NCBI GenBank assembly: GCA_017439085.1
Contig: JAFRTU010000002.1
Location: 1 to 64,000, forward strand
Source of the DNA: Clostridia bacterium
GTDB lineage: Bacteria > Bacillota > Clostridia > Christensenellales > Christensenellaceae
Length of the DNA: 64,000 nucleotides
Direction of reading: 5' to 3'
Positions 55,667-64,000 of this stretch are shown here, piece by piece (position 1 is the first letter of the stretch; the number at the start of each line of letters is the position of its first letter). A program made the position numbers and the translations under genes. The notes under the pieces are model-generated. The model was not told the origin of the DNA, made no database searches, and worked only from the letters and a program-made list of their open reading frames with translations.

Positions 55667-57133
55667 ATGAAAGTTAGGACCAGATTCGCACCAAGCCCTA
55701 CGGGCTATATGCATATAGGAAATCTCAGGACAGCACTTTATGCCTGGCTCTTTGCAAAGAAGAACAAAGGAGATTTTATCCTCAGGATAGAGGATACCGA
55801 CAGGAATCGTCTTGTGGACAATGCCTGTGATATCATCTATAACACTTTAAGAGACACCGGTCTCTCTTATTCGGAAGGACCGGATGTAGGAGGAGACTAC
55901 GGCCCATATATCCAGAGCGAGAGAAAGAGCATATACGGAAAGTATGCGAAGATACTCGTTGAAAAAGGCGCAGCATATTATTGTTTCTGCACCAAGGAAA
56001 GACTTGACGCATTGAGAGAAGAGGCCGCAAAAGAGGGAAAGGTCTTCAAATATGACAAGCACTGCCTAAAACTTTCCAAAGAGGAGGTTCAGGCAAAACT
56101 TGATGCCGGAGAGGAATATGTGATAAGGCAGAACATCCCTCTTGAGGGAGAATCATCATATTTTGACAACGTATATGGGGAGATCAAGGTTCCGATGTCT
56201 GACATGGAGGATAATATTCTTCTAAAATCCGACGGATGGCCTACATACAATATGGCAAACGTCATAGATGACCATCTTATGGAAATCACCCATGTTATAA
56301 GAGGAATAGAGTATCTCTCGTCAACACCGAAATACAATCTTCTGTATGATGCGCTTGGCTGGGAAAGACCAAGTTATGTTCATCTTCCTCCGGTAATGAA
56401 GGATAAGACCAAGAAACTTTCTAAACGAAACGGAGATGCATCGTACGAGGATCTCATAAACAAAGGTTATCTGAAAGAGGCGATAATCAACTATATAGCT
56501 CTTCTTGGATGGAATCCCGGAGGAGAAAGGGAGATTTTCTCTCTTGAGGAGCTTGCGGAAGTGTTTTCTCTTGAGGGACTTAGTAAATCATCAGCCATTT
56601 TTGATATAGAAAAGCTGACATGGATGAACGGAGAATACATAAGAGCTCTTTCAAAAGAAGATTTTATCACACGCGCAAGCAGGTTCACGGACTGGGGCAC
56701 TGATGATCCCGTAAAGATAGAGAAGATAGCCGGTCTGATTCAGCCAAGGATAGAGACTCTTACTCAGATAGATGAAAAGATAGCGTTCTTACGGGAAATG
56801 GCAGCCTTTGATGCAGAACTGTATTCGAATAAGAAGAACAAGACCACGCCAGAGAATTCCATACCGCTTATTGAGTCTGCAATAGAAGCACTCTCTGACA
56901 TACCCGAAGAAGGCTTTGTGAATGATAACCTCTATCAGGCGCTCATTGATGTCGCTGAGAAGAATGAAGTCAAGAACGGAAAAGTGCTTTGGCCGGTAAG
57001 GATAGCCATAACAGGGCTTTCCGTCACTCCGGGAGGAGCTACAGAGATAGCGGAGCTTCTTGGCCGTAAAGAGACGCTTAAGAGACTGGAGGCTTCTCTT
57101 GATAATCTGAAAAGATTTGTGTCGGAGGACTGA
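55667..57133 (+). CDS. gltX: Glutamyl-tRNA synthetase
   Basis: 488 residues. RFAPSPTGYMHIGNLRTALYAWL carries the HIGH equivalent (HIGN), KKLSKRNGD the KMSKS loop, and the C-terminal helical cage binds the anticodon. Length is normal for a bacterial GluRS. Co-transcribed with glnS and the phosphodiesterase gene. Confidence 0.96.
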   Translation: MKVRTRFAPSPTGYMHIGNLRTALYAWLFAKKNKGDFILRIEDTDRNRLVDNACDIIYNTLRDTGLSYSEGPDVGGDYGPYIQSERKSIYGKYAKILVEKGAAYYCFCTKERLDALREEAAKEGKVFKYDKHCLKLSKEEVQAKLDAGEEYVIRQNIPLEGESSYFDNVYGEIKVPMSDMEDNILLKSDGWPTYNMANVIDDHLMEITHVIRGIEYLSSTPKYNLLYDALGWERPSYVHLPPVMKDKTKKLSKRNGDASYEDLINKGYLKEAIINYIALLGWNPGGEREIFSLEELAEVFSLEGLSKSSAIFDIEKLTWMNGEYIRALSKEDFITRASRFTDWGTDDPVKIEKIAGLIQPRIETLTQIDEKIAFLREMAAFDAELYSNKKNKTTPENSIPLIESAIEALSDIPEEGFVNDNLYQALIDVAEKNEVKNGKVLWPVRIAITGLSVTPGGATEIAELLGRKETLKRLEASLDNLKRFVSED

Positions 57134-57135
57134 GA

Positions 57136-57684
57136 ATGAAGCTTCTTTTCGCAAGCGACATCCATGGTTCTGCGTTCTATTGCAGAAAACTTATGGAAAG
57201 ATATGAGGATGAACGCCCTGAAAAAGTGATCCTGTTGGGAGACATTCTATATCACGGACCAAGAAATCCCCTTCCTGAGGGTTACATGCCGTCAGAAGTG
57301 GCAGTCATGCTGAATTCCATCAAATCCGAGATCCTTTGTGTCAGAGGAAACTGCGATTCGGAAGTTGATCAGATGGTTCTGGATTTTCCGATAATGGCCG
57401 AATATGCCATTTTCTATATCGGAAGCAGGATGGTATATGTCACACACGGACATACACTTAATGAAGATAATCTGCCAATGATACATAAGGGAGATATTCT
57501 GATCCATGGCCATACTCATCTGAAAATCATGGAAGACAGGGGAGAGTTCATATACATCAATCCGGGTTCCGTATCACTTCCAAAGGATGATGATATCAGA
57601 AGCTACATGATGTACGAGGACGGTGTCTTCATGATCAAGGATATGGACGGAAAGCTCATAAGAGTCATGGATTTGAATCCTTAA
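57136..57684 (+). CDS. YfcE-type metallophosphodiesterase
   Basis: 182 residues of the calcineurin-like fold. Metal motifs are FASDIHGS, ILLGDIL, VRGNCDSE, VTHGHT and HGHTH. YfcE-type enzymes cleave small phosphodiesters in vitro. It begins 2 bases after gltX. Confidence 0.9.
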   Translation: MKLLFASDIHGSAFYCRKLMERYEDERPEKVILLGDILYHGPRNPLPEGYMPSEVAVMLNSIKSEILCVRGNCDSEVDQMVLDFPIMAEYAIFYIGSRMVYVTHGHTLNEDNLPMIHKGDILIHGHTHLKIMEDRGEFIYINPGSVSLPKDDDIRSYMMYEDGVFMIKDMDGKLIRVMDLNP

Positions 57685-57702
57685 ACAGAAATGCATTTGA
57701 TG

Positions 57703-57739
57703 AAAGAGGTCAGGCTATGATGTCACGACCTCTTTTTTT
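57703..57739 (+). terminator. Terminator of the glnS-gltX-phosphodiesterase operon
   Basis: AAAGAGGTC pairs with GACCTCTTT, then a T-run. Confidence 0.8.
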
Positions 57740-57756
57740 GTTTGATCATACATAAA

Positions 57757-57786
57757 ACAGGGATGCCACTCTGTGGCATCCCTGTG
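57757..57786 (-). terminator. Terminator of the tautomerase gene
   Basis: ACAGGGATGCCAC pairs with GTGGCATCCCTGT, 23 bases past the tautomerase stop; on minus it is followed by TTTTATG. Confidence 0.8.
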
Positions 57787-57808
57787 TCTTATAATAATGA
57801 GTAATCCA

Positions 57809-58156
57809 TTATTTCTTGAGAACTCCCCTTGATCCCCATTCTTCGAATTCAAGGATCGAGAGATAGCAGTCGTTTTTATCGATTCCTGCTTTTTCCTCAA
57901 GAGTGTTGTAAATAGCCTCGGTCATCTTAGCCTTGTCTTCAAACTCAGCCTTATCTTTAAGATGGACCTGTACATAAGCGCATGCTTCCTTCTCGATGCC
58001 CCTGAAGAACATGTTTTCTCCGTCCTCGATAGACATCATCATCTTTTCCTCGAGCTTTCCGGGAATGAGCTCTATAGCTCTTCCAAATCCCTCTTTAACT
58101 TCGAGTTTCTGTGAAGGAGTCAGCTTCTTGGATGTTTTTAATCCTATGAATGGCAT
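57809..58156 (-). CDS. MIF-family tautomerase
   Basis: 115 residues starting MPFIGL, so Pro2 would be the catalytic base after Met removal. The MIF signature VQVHLKDKAEFEDKAKMTEAIY is seen. Family members tautomerise phenylpyruvate or related enols. It follows the oxidoreductase gene by 17 bases, so the two are probably one operon. Confidence 0.85.
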   Translation of the reverse strand: MPFIGLKTSKKLTPSQKLEVKEGFGRAIELIPGKLEEKMMMSIEDGENMFFRGIEKEACAYVQVHLKDKAEFEDKAKMTEAIYNTLEEKAGIDKNDCYLSILEFEEWGSRGVLKK

Positions 58157-58173
58157 AACTATTTCTCCTTGTC

Positions 58174-59202
58174 TCAGACTTCGTATACTCTGTCGGGGAA
58201 TGTGATTCCGGCTTCTTCGCGGATCTTTTCCATTGTGGCGATGACCTGTCTGGTGAGGGTCTTGGACTGCTCATAGCGCTCTTTTGTTCCTTCCTTGTCG
58301 GTTATGAACTTATAGAACTGGAGAGCCTCTCCGCCCATGTTGGAGAACGAGGTATCTCTCTTTGTAACGACTTCCTTTGTCCCGTCAACATATTCGATAT
58401 AGCTGTTGTCGAAACATTCCATCGTATCGATGTGGAGGACACCGAGGTCTCCCATGATGAGGTTGTCGTGCTTTGATGTGCTCGTCTTGCCGTAGCTGAT
58501 GGTAACCTGCATGTTCTTGAATACGCCGTCTTTCTCAAGAGGATCGCAGTCGAAGAGTACAGTACCGCATGCATCGCATCCTGTGGACATCATCGTAGCC
58601 TGTGCAGAAATCTTGTTAGGAACTCCGAACCAGTAGAGTGCAGGATATACGAGATAGATACCCATATCCATGAGTCCGCCTGCAGCCATTGCTGGATTGA
58701 AGATATTCGGGAATTCGCCTGCCTTAAGAGCCGGCATCTTGGAGGAATATCTGCAGAAGTCGAACTTAGCCATATGGATGCTTCCGAGCTTCTTGAAAGC
58801 TTCTGTAAGCTGATGAATCTCCGGAAGATAAAGACCCTTCATAGCTTCCATGAAGATTACGCCTTTTTCATCGGCTATTCTGTAAAGATTCTCGAGCTGA
58901 GCTGTGGTAGGAACGCAGGTCTTTTCGCAGATGACGTTTTTGCCGTGTTCAAGAAGTGTCTTGGCTGTGGAATAATGGAAAGCGTTCGGGTTAGCGATAT
59001 AGACTGCATCGATATCACTGTTTCCTAAATCATCAAGATCAAAATACAAATCGGTAATCCCGTGCTTTGCTCCGAAAGCCTTTCCTTCTGCTTCGCTGAA
59101 TGAATAAACAGCAGAATGGACAAAATCTGGAGCATTCTCTTTAGCGCCTTTGAGGAAAGAGTCAACTATCCAACCAGCTCCAACCGTTGCAAACTTAATC
59201 AT
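58174..59202 (-). CDS. Gfo/Idh/MocA-family oxidoreductase
   Basis: 342 residues: Rossmann start MIKFATVGAGWIVDSFLKG, AVYIANPNAFHYSTAK and the NVICEKTCVPT segment (EK pair), then the C-terminal domain. Diverged paralogue of 8124-9119. Substrate unknown; the tautomerase beside it suggests a short sugar-acid or aromatic path. AAAAAGGAG precedes the ATG. Confidence 0.85.
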   Translation of the reverse strand: MIKFATVGAGWIVDSFLKGAKENAPDFVHSAVYSFSEAEGKAFGAKHGITDLYFDLDDLGNSDIDAVYIANPNAFHYSTAKTLLEHGKNVICEKTCVPTTAQLENLYRIADEKGVIFMEAMKGLYLPEIHQLTEAFKKLGSIHMAKFDFCRYSSKMPALKAGEFPNIFNPAMAAGGLMDMGIYLVYPALYWFGVPNKISAQATMMSTGCDACGTVLFDCDPLEKDGVFKNMQVTISYGKTSTSKHDNLIMGDLGVLHIDTMECFDNSYIEYVDGTKEVVTKRDTSFSNMGGEALQFYKFITDKEGTKERYEQSKTLTRQVIATMEKIREEAGITFPDRVYEV

Positions 59203-59345
59203 ACTAATCTCCTTTTTGCCTGTTTTTGGCTTAATTAATGCGTTTTAAATGAACATTAAGTCTTATATAAGTATAACCAATTTTACCTTTTTTTAAAAGA
59301 GAAGTTATATCTCAAAGAGCCTTATTTGACAAATAAAAAAGGGCC

Positions 59346-59356
59346 TCATTTTGAGG
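59346..59356. repeat. Direct repeat flanking the IS element, left copy
   Basis: TCATTTTGAGG immediately left of the element; the same 11 bases stand at 60870-60880. They are the remains of one terminator stem (GCCTC/GAGGC). Confidence 0.75.
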
Positions 59357-59407
59357 TGACCCCCAAAAGTTAGACTTTTATCCCAGTGAGAAATCACTGG
59401 GATTTTT

Positions 59408-60235
59408 CTATGCTGTCATCATGCATTCTCGATATTCCACAGGGCTTCGATATCCAAGAGATGCTTTGATTCGCTTTTCATTGTAGTAACGTATATATTT
59501 ATCTATTGCTTCCTTAAGTTCATCATAGCTGGTGTAAACCTTGCCATAATACATTTCCTGCTTCATGATCCCAAAGAAGTTTTCCATCGGTGAATTGTCG
59601 TAACAATTGCCCTTTCGTGACATGCTTTGGAAGATATGATTCTTTTTTAACTCATATCGATAAGCCGGCATTTGATATGCCCACCCCCGATCCGAGTGAA
59701 AAGTTCTTCTGTATCTACAATCGCTTGTAGCAGCAATTGCCTCCTGTTGTGCATCCATAATGCTTTTTGCCGAAGGCCTTTCCGACACCCCGTAACTGAG
59801 TATTTCCAGATTCCACAGGTCCATGAATGGGTCAAGATAAAGTTTCTTTATCGTCACACGACCTTTGCTGTCGGTTTCGTAGTATTTGAATTCAGATGTA
59901 TCGGTCGTGATCTTCTGATGAGGAACACTGCTGTTAAATCGTCTGTTTATCCTGTTAGTGGCGATCCTTCCGATTACGCCTTTGTATGTACTGAATCTTC
60001 GGCTTTTCCTAGTGTATGAAGTGACTTGCATTCCATATTTTCGGACTATTCGTTGTACACATTTCTTGTTGATTTTCAAACCTTGTTTTCGCAATTCACC
60101 GCAAAGTCTGCGATATCCATAATCCTTATGCTCTGCTTTGATATCTTGTATCTTTTTCAAAATTTCAGCGTCTGGATCTTCTCGATCAAACCGCTTTTGC
60201 CAGTACATATACGTGGATTTGGGGAATCCGATCAC
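59408..60235 (-). CDS. IS3-family transposase, OrfB (DDE integrase core)
   Basis: 275 residues with the DDE triad: TTDTSEFKYY (first Asp), FHSDRGWAYQ (second Asp), and SPMENFFGIMKQE (Glu). The GTG at 60235 (before IGFPKSTYMYW) is only the nominal start: the same frame is open upstream through KLKDILAVIGFPKST into orfA, so the active enzyme is the OrfAB fusion made by -1 frameshifting. Confidence 0.92.
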   Translation of the reverse strand: MIGFPKSTYMYWQKRFDREDPDAEILKKIQDIKAEHKDYGYRRLCGELRKQGLKINKKCVQRIVRKYGMQVTSYTRKSRRFSTYKGVIGRIATNRINRRFNSSVPHQKITTDTSEFKYYETDSKGRVTIKKLYLDPFMDLWNLEILSYGVSERPSAKSIMDAQQEAIAATSDCRYRRTFHSDRGWAYQMPAYRYELKKNHIFQSMSRKGNCYDNSPMENFFGIMKQEMYYGKVYTSYDELKEAIDKYIRYYNEKRIKASLGYRSPVEYRECMMTA

Positions 60236-60249
60236 AGCGAGAATGTCCT

Positions 60250-60816
60250 TTAGTTTGAATTCTCCTCGGAGGCTGTGGACGACTCCCGCAGTTCGTTCAG
60301 ATGAGCTTCCTCCTCTAAACGCAACCTCCTCAGTTCTTTTAAAAATGCATTTTCGATCCTGAGTTTTAGGTTTTCATCCTGCAACTGCTTTAGCAGTTCC
60401 TTCTGTTCCTCAGAATCGCCATTTTCAATGTCATGGATGATTTTATCCTTATCCATAGATTTTTTTCGGCCTTTCTTCTTTGGCTTGAGGGCTTCGGGGC
60501 CGACAGCTCTGTAATCCAGGACCCATCTGGTGATCTGGGCAGGATTTGTCATTCCGACCTGAAGCGCAAGCTCTTTGTAGGAGAGTTCACTTGTTAAATA
60601 CAACTCTACCACATGAAGTTTGAATTCGAAAGTGTAAGACTGATTCCGTCGGACCCGTTTTAGTCCTTCATCTCCATATTGCTTGTAATTCGCAACCCAC
60701 TTTTCGATAATGCAATGTCGCGTAGAATATTTCTTTCCGAGATACTCATAGCCACCTTCGCCATTCAGGTACTCCATGACCACTTTGTGTTTAAATTCAA
60801 AGCTATACTTTGCCAT
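60250..60816 (-). CDS. IS3-family transposase, OrfA (HTH)
   Basis: 188 residues with two helix-turn-helix units (KVVMEYLNGEGGYEYLGKKY, LHVVELYLTSELSYKELALQVG) and a leucine-zipper-like coiled coil (LLKQLQDENLKLRIENAFLKEL), typical of the IS150 group. The slippery heptamer T-TTA-AAA lies at 60343-60337 in the right frame, followed by AGGAGG-like sequence. Confidence 0.92.
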   Translation of the reverse strand: MAKYSFEFKHKVVMEYLNGEGGYEYLGKKYSTRHCIIEKWVANYKQYGDEGLKRVRRNQSYTFEFKLHVVELYLTSELSYKELALQVGMTNPAQITRWVLDYRAVGPEALKPKKKGRKKSMDKDKIIHDIENGDSEEQKELLKQLQDENLKLRIENAFLKELRRLRLEEEAHLNELRESSTASEENSN

Positions 60817-60869
60817 ACAAAAACTGACCTCCCTAAGTTAGATTTTTGGTCCAACTTTTGGGGGTCAGT

Positions 60870-60880
60870 TCATTTTGAGG
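60870..60880. repeat. Direct repeat flanking the IS element, right copy
   Basis: TCATTTTGAGG, the partner of 59346-59356, 2 bases past the inverted repeat. Confidence 0.75.
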
Positions 60881-60887
60881 CTCTTTA

Positions 60888-62036
60888 TCAGTCTTGACCA
60901 ATCAGTGTGATTTCCGTCTTGTATGTATTTCCCGATCTGTAGTATTCAACCGTAATCTTATCTCCGGGTTCCTTTTTGTTAAGGGCATTTTTAATGGAAG
61001 ATGCTGTGGTGATCTTGATACCGTCTATGGATACGATTATGTCTCCCACTTTCAAGGTACCTGCATTCTCATTATATAACTTATCAACATAGTAACCTTC
61101 CGGAATATTGTATTTCTTTGCCAGTAGCTGATCGACTACGAAGCCGGTTATTCCGACAAGGCTTCTTCCCTTGACAGCACCGAATTTGATGAGGTCTTCT
61201 ATGATCGGCATAGCTTCTTCTGTTGTTATGGCGAAACCGAGGCCTTCAAAACCGGAGGCTACATATTTGGCAGAATTGATACCCACGAGCTGTCCCTGCA
61301 TGTTGACTAAAGCGCCTCCAGAGTTACCGGGATTAATCGGAGCGTCCGTTTGAATTGTCTTCATCGTATATCCGCCTTCAACATCAAGAGGGCGGTCTTT
61401 TGCTGAGACTATTCCAAGTGTAACTGAACTTGAGAATTCGTGTCCGCCCGGGTTTCCTACAGCCATGACATAATCTCCTACTCTGAGGGCAGAATAATCG
61501 CCTATCTCAATAGGCTTAAGGTTATCAGCGTCGATTTTTATTACTGCAAGGTCGGTCTCTTTGTCGATTCCGATAATCTGGGCTTCATAAATATCGTCAT
61601 CGGTAAGCATGACCTTAACTAGAGAGGCTCCGTTGACAACATGAGCATTTGTTATGATATATCCATCGGAGGAATAAATAACCCCGGATCCTTCTCCCGC
61701 CAGAACGGGTTGAGGCGCACCATATCCGTAACCCTGGGACAGTTTAAAATTCTGTATGCAAACTACGGATGGAATGGTCTTCTCTGCCACCTCTGCCGGA
61801 GACATCACCGACTCGGTATCCTTCTCGGTGTTATCTTCATTATCAATGGAAGAAGACGGAACCGTGTCGTTCCCGGGATTTCTGCTCTTTATATATTCAT
61901 AGATTCCGACAGAAGATAAAGCGGTGAGGGCAATTAAACCCATTACCAAAAGGACTATGATAAAAACTTTTCCGCCGTTTTGGGACTTTCTGTTGTTATT
62001 ATAATTGTTATTATTGTTGTAATAATAGCTGTTCAT
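60888..62036 (-). CDS. HtrA/DegP-like membrane serine protease
   Basis: 382 residues: a short Asn/Tyr-rich cytoplasmic N terminus (YYYNNNNNYNNN), one membrane segment (VFIIVLLVMGLIALTALSSVG), a trypsin-like domain with the triad in ITNAHVVN (His), DLAVIKI (Asp) and GNSGGALVN (Ser), and one PDZ domain. It degrades or refolds damaged secreted proteins. The promoter has TTGGTG, 16 bases, TATAAT. The IS element has cut its terminator. Confidence 0.92.
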   Translation of the reverse strand: MNSYYYNNNNNYNNNRKSQNGGKVFIIVLLVMGLIALTALSSVGIYEYIKSRNPGNDTVPSSSIDNEDNTEKDTESVMSPAEVAEKTIPSVVCIQNFKLSQGYGYGAPQPVLAGEGSGVIYSSDGYIITNAHVVNGASLVKVMLTDDDIYEAQIIGIDKETDLAVIKIDADNLKPIEIGDYSALRVGDYVMAVGNPGGHEFSSSVTLGIVSAKDRPLDVEGGYTMKTIQTDAPINPGNSGGALVNMQGQLVGINSAKYVASGFEGLGFAITTEEAMPIIEDLIKFGAVKGRSLVGITGFVVDQLLAKKYNIPEGYYVDKLYNENAGTLKVGDIIVSIDGIKITTASSIKNALNKKEPGDKITVEYYRSGNTYKTEITLIGQD

Positions 62037-62069
62037 GTCTTTTTACTCCACCTAGAAATACTAAAGATA

Positions 62070-62097
62070 ATTATAGAGCAGGAATATTTCACACCAA
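62070..62097 (-). promoter_or_regulatory. Promoter of the htrA-like gene
   Basis: TTGGTG (62097-62092), 16 bases, TATAAT (62075-62070) on minus, 34 bases before the ATG; AGGTGGAG precedes the start. Confidence 0.65.
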
Positions 62098-62124
62098 GAT
62101 ATTTTTTGTTAATATTCTGTTTCA

Positions 62125-62154
62125 TAAAAAATCCTCCCCGGAAAAGGGGAGGAT
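62125..62154 (-). terminator. Terminator of the dehydrogenase gene
   Basis: ATCCTCCCC pairs with GGGGAGGAT, then TTTTT on the minus strand. Confidence 0.85.
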
Positions 62155-62169
62155 CACAGTTTTTCATGA

Positions 62170-63270
62170 TCAGACGTTCTGAAGGTCGACAGTCACTCTG
62201 TATGCATCGGGAGTAGCTGCAGCAATAAATGCTTCCTGAATGTCCTTTAACGGAATGAGCTTTCCTTCGAGCGAGAACGAAGGATCTACGAGCTTGTGAG
62301 AGATGAGATATGCTGCATCGGCAAAATCTGCAACGTCTCCGGACATGGTTCCTATGATCTCGATCCTTCTGTAGTGGATCTCATTAGGATTGATCTGCCA
62401 CTCAGGAACAGGATATCCTGCTGCAAAGAGGAGGAATCTTCCTTCAACTCTCTTGAGCATCTTATAGCCCTGCTCATATGCGGAACCGAGACCGACAGCA
62501 GCTATGACAGCATCTGCACCATATCCGTCAGTGAGCTTGAAAACTTCTTCAACAGGATCACATGTGGTTGAGTCGATAACGTCAGCAAATCCCATGGAGC
62601 GTGCTCTTTCGAGTTTCTTCTGGGAAAGCTCGGTGATTATTACTCTTGCACCGAATGCATGAGCGACCTGAGCATTGGCGATTCCCATCGTGCCGGCGCC
62701 TATTATGACCACGGTCTCACCCGGCTGAACGCGGAGACGTCTCATACCGCAAACGCAAGTGGCGATCGGTTCAACGAATCCGGCTACTGGCGCAGGAAGG
62801 TCATTGCTGAGCTTTACGATTGATGTGAATGGTTCAACACAATAATTGGAGAAGCCCTTACTTCCATAGAAACCGTTTCTCAGTTTCCATCCGCCGCCCT
62901 TGTTCGTGCAAGCGAAGGAATGTCCTCTTCTGCAGTTGATGCACTTTCCGCATCCTCCGTGTACAGGGCCGACTCTGTCGCCGATCTCAAATCCGTGTAC
63001 GTTCTCTCCCTTGGCGATTATAACACCGCTCCACTCATGTCCGCCTGCCATCGGGAATCCCTGATGCTCGCGGAGGCCAAGCCACTGCTGATAGTCTGTT
63101 GTGCAGATCTGACATGTTTCCATCTTTAAGACGACGTCCTCAGGTCCCATCTCCGGAAGCGGTTCCTCAAAGACCTTGGCTACATGAACGTTTCTAACCT
63201 TTCCGCCGATAGTCTCGTCTGTCCTGTCTGCCAGGATAGCTGAAAACTTGTGTGTTTTTGGTAATTCCAT
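62170..63270 (-). CDS. Zinc-dependent MDR-family alcohol/polyol dehydrogenase
   Basis: 366 residues. Catalytic zinc region ETCQICTTDYQQ and GGHEWSG, structural zinc lobe GKCINCRRGHSFAC, NAD loop VVIIGAGTMGIANAQVA. It resembles sorbitol and threonine dehydrogenases. Substrate unknown. GGGAGGATGATTCA precedes the ATG. It is followed by the terminator at 62125. Confidence 0.88.
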   Translation of the reverse strand: MELPKTHKFSAILADRTDETIGGKVRNVHVAKVFEEPLPEMGPEDVVLKMETCQICTTDYQQWLGLREHQGFPMAGGHEWSGVIIAKGENVHGFEIGDRVGPVHGGCGKCINCRRGHSFACTNKGGGWKLRNGFYGSKGFSNYCVEPFTSIVKLSNDLPAPVAGFVEPIATCVCGMRRLRVQPGETVVIIGAGTMGIANAQVAHAFGARVIITELSQKKLERARSMGFADVIDSTTCDPVEEVFKLTDGYGADAVIAAVGLGSAYEQGYKMLKRVEGRFLLFAAGYPVPEWQINPNEIHYRRIEIIGTMSGDVADFADAAYLISHKLVDPSFSLEGKLIPLKDIQEAFIAAATPDAYRVTVDLQNV

Positions 63271-63382
63271 TGAATCATCCTCCCTAAAATTTCATATCTC
63301 AAAAGAGATTATTTTACGCAAATTTCTACAAATAGATTATATCCAAAGCCTATGTTATTTTCAATAACGTATGAGCTTTGGC

Positions 63383-63412
63383 TTGATGAGTTACCCTATG
63401 ATAACTTATAAT
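63383..63412 (+). promoter_or_regulatory. Promoter of the metallohydrolase gene at 63449
   Basis: TTGATG (63383-63388), 18 bases, TATAAT (63407-63412), 36 bases before the ATG. Confidence 0.6.
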
Positions 63413-63448
63413 AATCATCGGAATATAGAAAGAAAAAGGAGCGATAAA

Positions 63449-64000
63449 ATGGGAAAGATCATAAGGCTTGCAGGGATCGAAGTGATGCCGGGAGAGAAAT
63501 TTCAGGATTTTATAACTGTACCTGGAACGGAGTACAAAACGCCGGTTACCATAGTAAATGGAAAACAAGACGGAAGGACGATATACATCTCTACTGGAGT
63601 GCACGGAGGAGAGTATCCCGGAGTGGCAGCAGTTTCCGAGGTCTCCTCGAAACTTTCACCTGAGGAGGTCAGCGGAGCTGTGATATTTACAAACTGTCTT
63701 AATTATTCCGGAATGACTGGCATGTATGATGCAGTAGTTCCGGAAGACGGGGAAAATATTAACAGGAAGTTCCCCGGATCTCCGGAAGGGACCGTCACTG
63801 ACAGGATCAGGGATTTCATCGTAAGGGAGATTTATCCACAAGTGGAATTCATTGCGGATCTTCACAGCGGCGGAGCATATGAATCCCTTTCAAGCTGTGT
63901 ATTCTTCCCTGCGGCATGCGGGCAGGAGATGAGGGAACTCGTCCTTGATGTGTGCAAGCATATTGACATACCTTATCTGGTAGCATCTACAGCATCGGAC
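63449..64000 (+). CDS. AstE/AspA-type zinc metallohydrolase (partial)
   Basis: The first 184 residues of a frame that runs off the window. Zinc-site pattern TGVHGGEYPG (His and Glu), then INRKFPGSPEG and ADLHSGG (second His) match the M14-like succinylglutamate desuccinylase/aspartoacylase family, which removes acyl groups from amino acids. AAAAAGGAG lies 8 bases before the ATG. Which acylated substrate is used cannot be told. Confidence 0.85.
   Translation, partial: MGKIIRLAGIEVMPGEKFQDFITVPGTEYKTPVTIVNGKQDGRTIYISTGVHGGEYPGVAAVSEVSSKLSPEEVSGAVIFTNCLNYSGMTGMYDAVVPEDGENINRKFPGSPEGTVTDRIRDFIVREIYPQVEFIADLHSGGAYESLSSCVFFPAACGQEMRELVLDVCKHIDIPYLVASTASD

Larger units (their letters stand above)
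59357..60869 (-). mobile_element. Insertion sequence, IS3 family (IS150-type)
   Basis: About 1.5 kb with ends TGACCCCCAAAAGTTAGAC (59357-59375) and its inverted partner (60849-60867, one mismatch). It carries orfA (60250-60816) and orfB (59408-60235) on the minus strand with an intact slippery site between them. The flanks show an 11-base direct repeat, longer than the 3 to 5 bases usual for IS3. It looks complete and perhaps active. Confidence 0.92.

Noticed and set aside
60888..62036. Asn-rich start of the HtrA protein taken as a repeat or assembly error
   Set aside because: The AAT/AAC run is in frame, with a normal ribosome site and promoter upstream; low-complexity cytoplasmic tails are common in this family.
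1..64000. CRISPR array
   Set aside because: No set of regularly spaced repeats was found on reading the window; the only spaced repeats are parS and DnaA boxes.

Overview
The window is a 64 kb chromosomal segment around the replication origin of a low-to-moderate GC Gram-positive bacterium, most likely a Clostridia/Eubacteriales member. The evidence is the block rpmH-rnpA-yidD-yidC-jag-mnmE-mnmG-rsmG-parA-parB on one side and dnaA-dnaN-recF-gyrB-gyrA on the other, a DnaD/DnaI-type helicase-loading pair, strong AGGAGG-type ribosome sites and Firmicutes-type lipoproteins. A genus cannot be named from sequence alone. Transcription mostly diverges from dnaA (about 37.1 kb): most genes to the left are on the minus strand and most housekeeping genes to the right are on the plus strand.

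Layout. 1-200: left edge, with a stem-loop and a tiny ORF that may be a relic of an IS200/IS605-like element. 0.2-8 kb: minus-strand operon mnmA-glmU-pth-mfd-foldase lipoprotein. 8.1-10.5 kb: a Gfo/Idh/MocA oxidoreductase and two tandem SIS-domain hexuloisomerase-like genes. 10.6-15.8 kb: the accessory island of most interest, a divergent pair made of a membrane protein with RCK/TrkA-like Rossmann lobes and a C-terminal RyR domain, and a TIR-transmembrane-beta-propeller protein. 15.9-26.2 kb: prs, then a long minus operon (alpha/beta hydrolase, dnaD-like, dnaI-like, GNAT, PQQ-type propeller, tilS, hpt, ftsH). 26.4-28.2 kb: a propeller membrane protein and a CvpA-like protein on plus. 28.4-36.6 kb: parB-parA, three parS sites, and the rsmG-to-rpmH block. 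36.6-45.6 kb: oriC (DnaA boxes on both sides of dnaA) and dnaA-dnaN-recF-gyrB-gyrA. 45.7-45.9 kb: two tRNA-Ser genes. 46-58 kb: GNAT, typA, DUF4349 lipoprotein, a GNAT-like protein, a second copy of the oriC DnaA-box palindrome, a DUF1508 protein, acpP, walJ-like, rlmH, PAP2, glnS, gltX and a YfcE-type phosphodiesterase. 57.8-64 kb: MIF-like tautomerase, a second Gfo/Idh/MocA enzyme, an intact IS3-family (IS150-type) element, an HtrA protease, a zinc MDR dehydrogenase and the start of an AstE/AspA-type metallohydrolase that runs off the window.

How it works together. The core is replication initiation (dnaA, dnaN, gyrAB, helicase loading), origin segregation (ParABS), tRNA modification and charging (mnmA, mnmE, mnmG, tilS, pth, glnS, gltX), membrane protein insertion and quality control (yidC, yidD, jag, ftsH, htrA, foldase) and nucleotide salvage (prs, hpt). 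The candidate undescribed system is the TIR/RyR pair: a membrane TIR enzyme with an intact predicted catalytic Glu beside a membrane protein bearing Rossmann and RyR domains, which suggests a nucleotide-signal generator and receptor. That link is inference. All calls come from reading the sequence; no database search was run.
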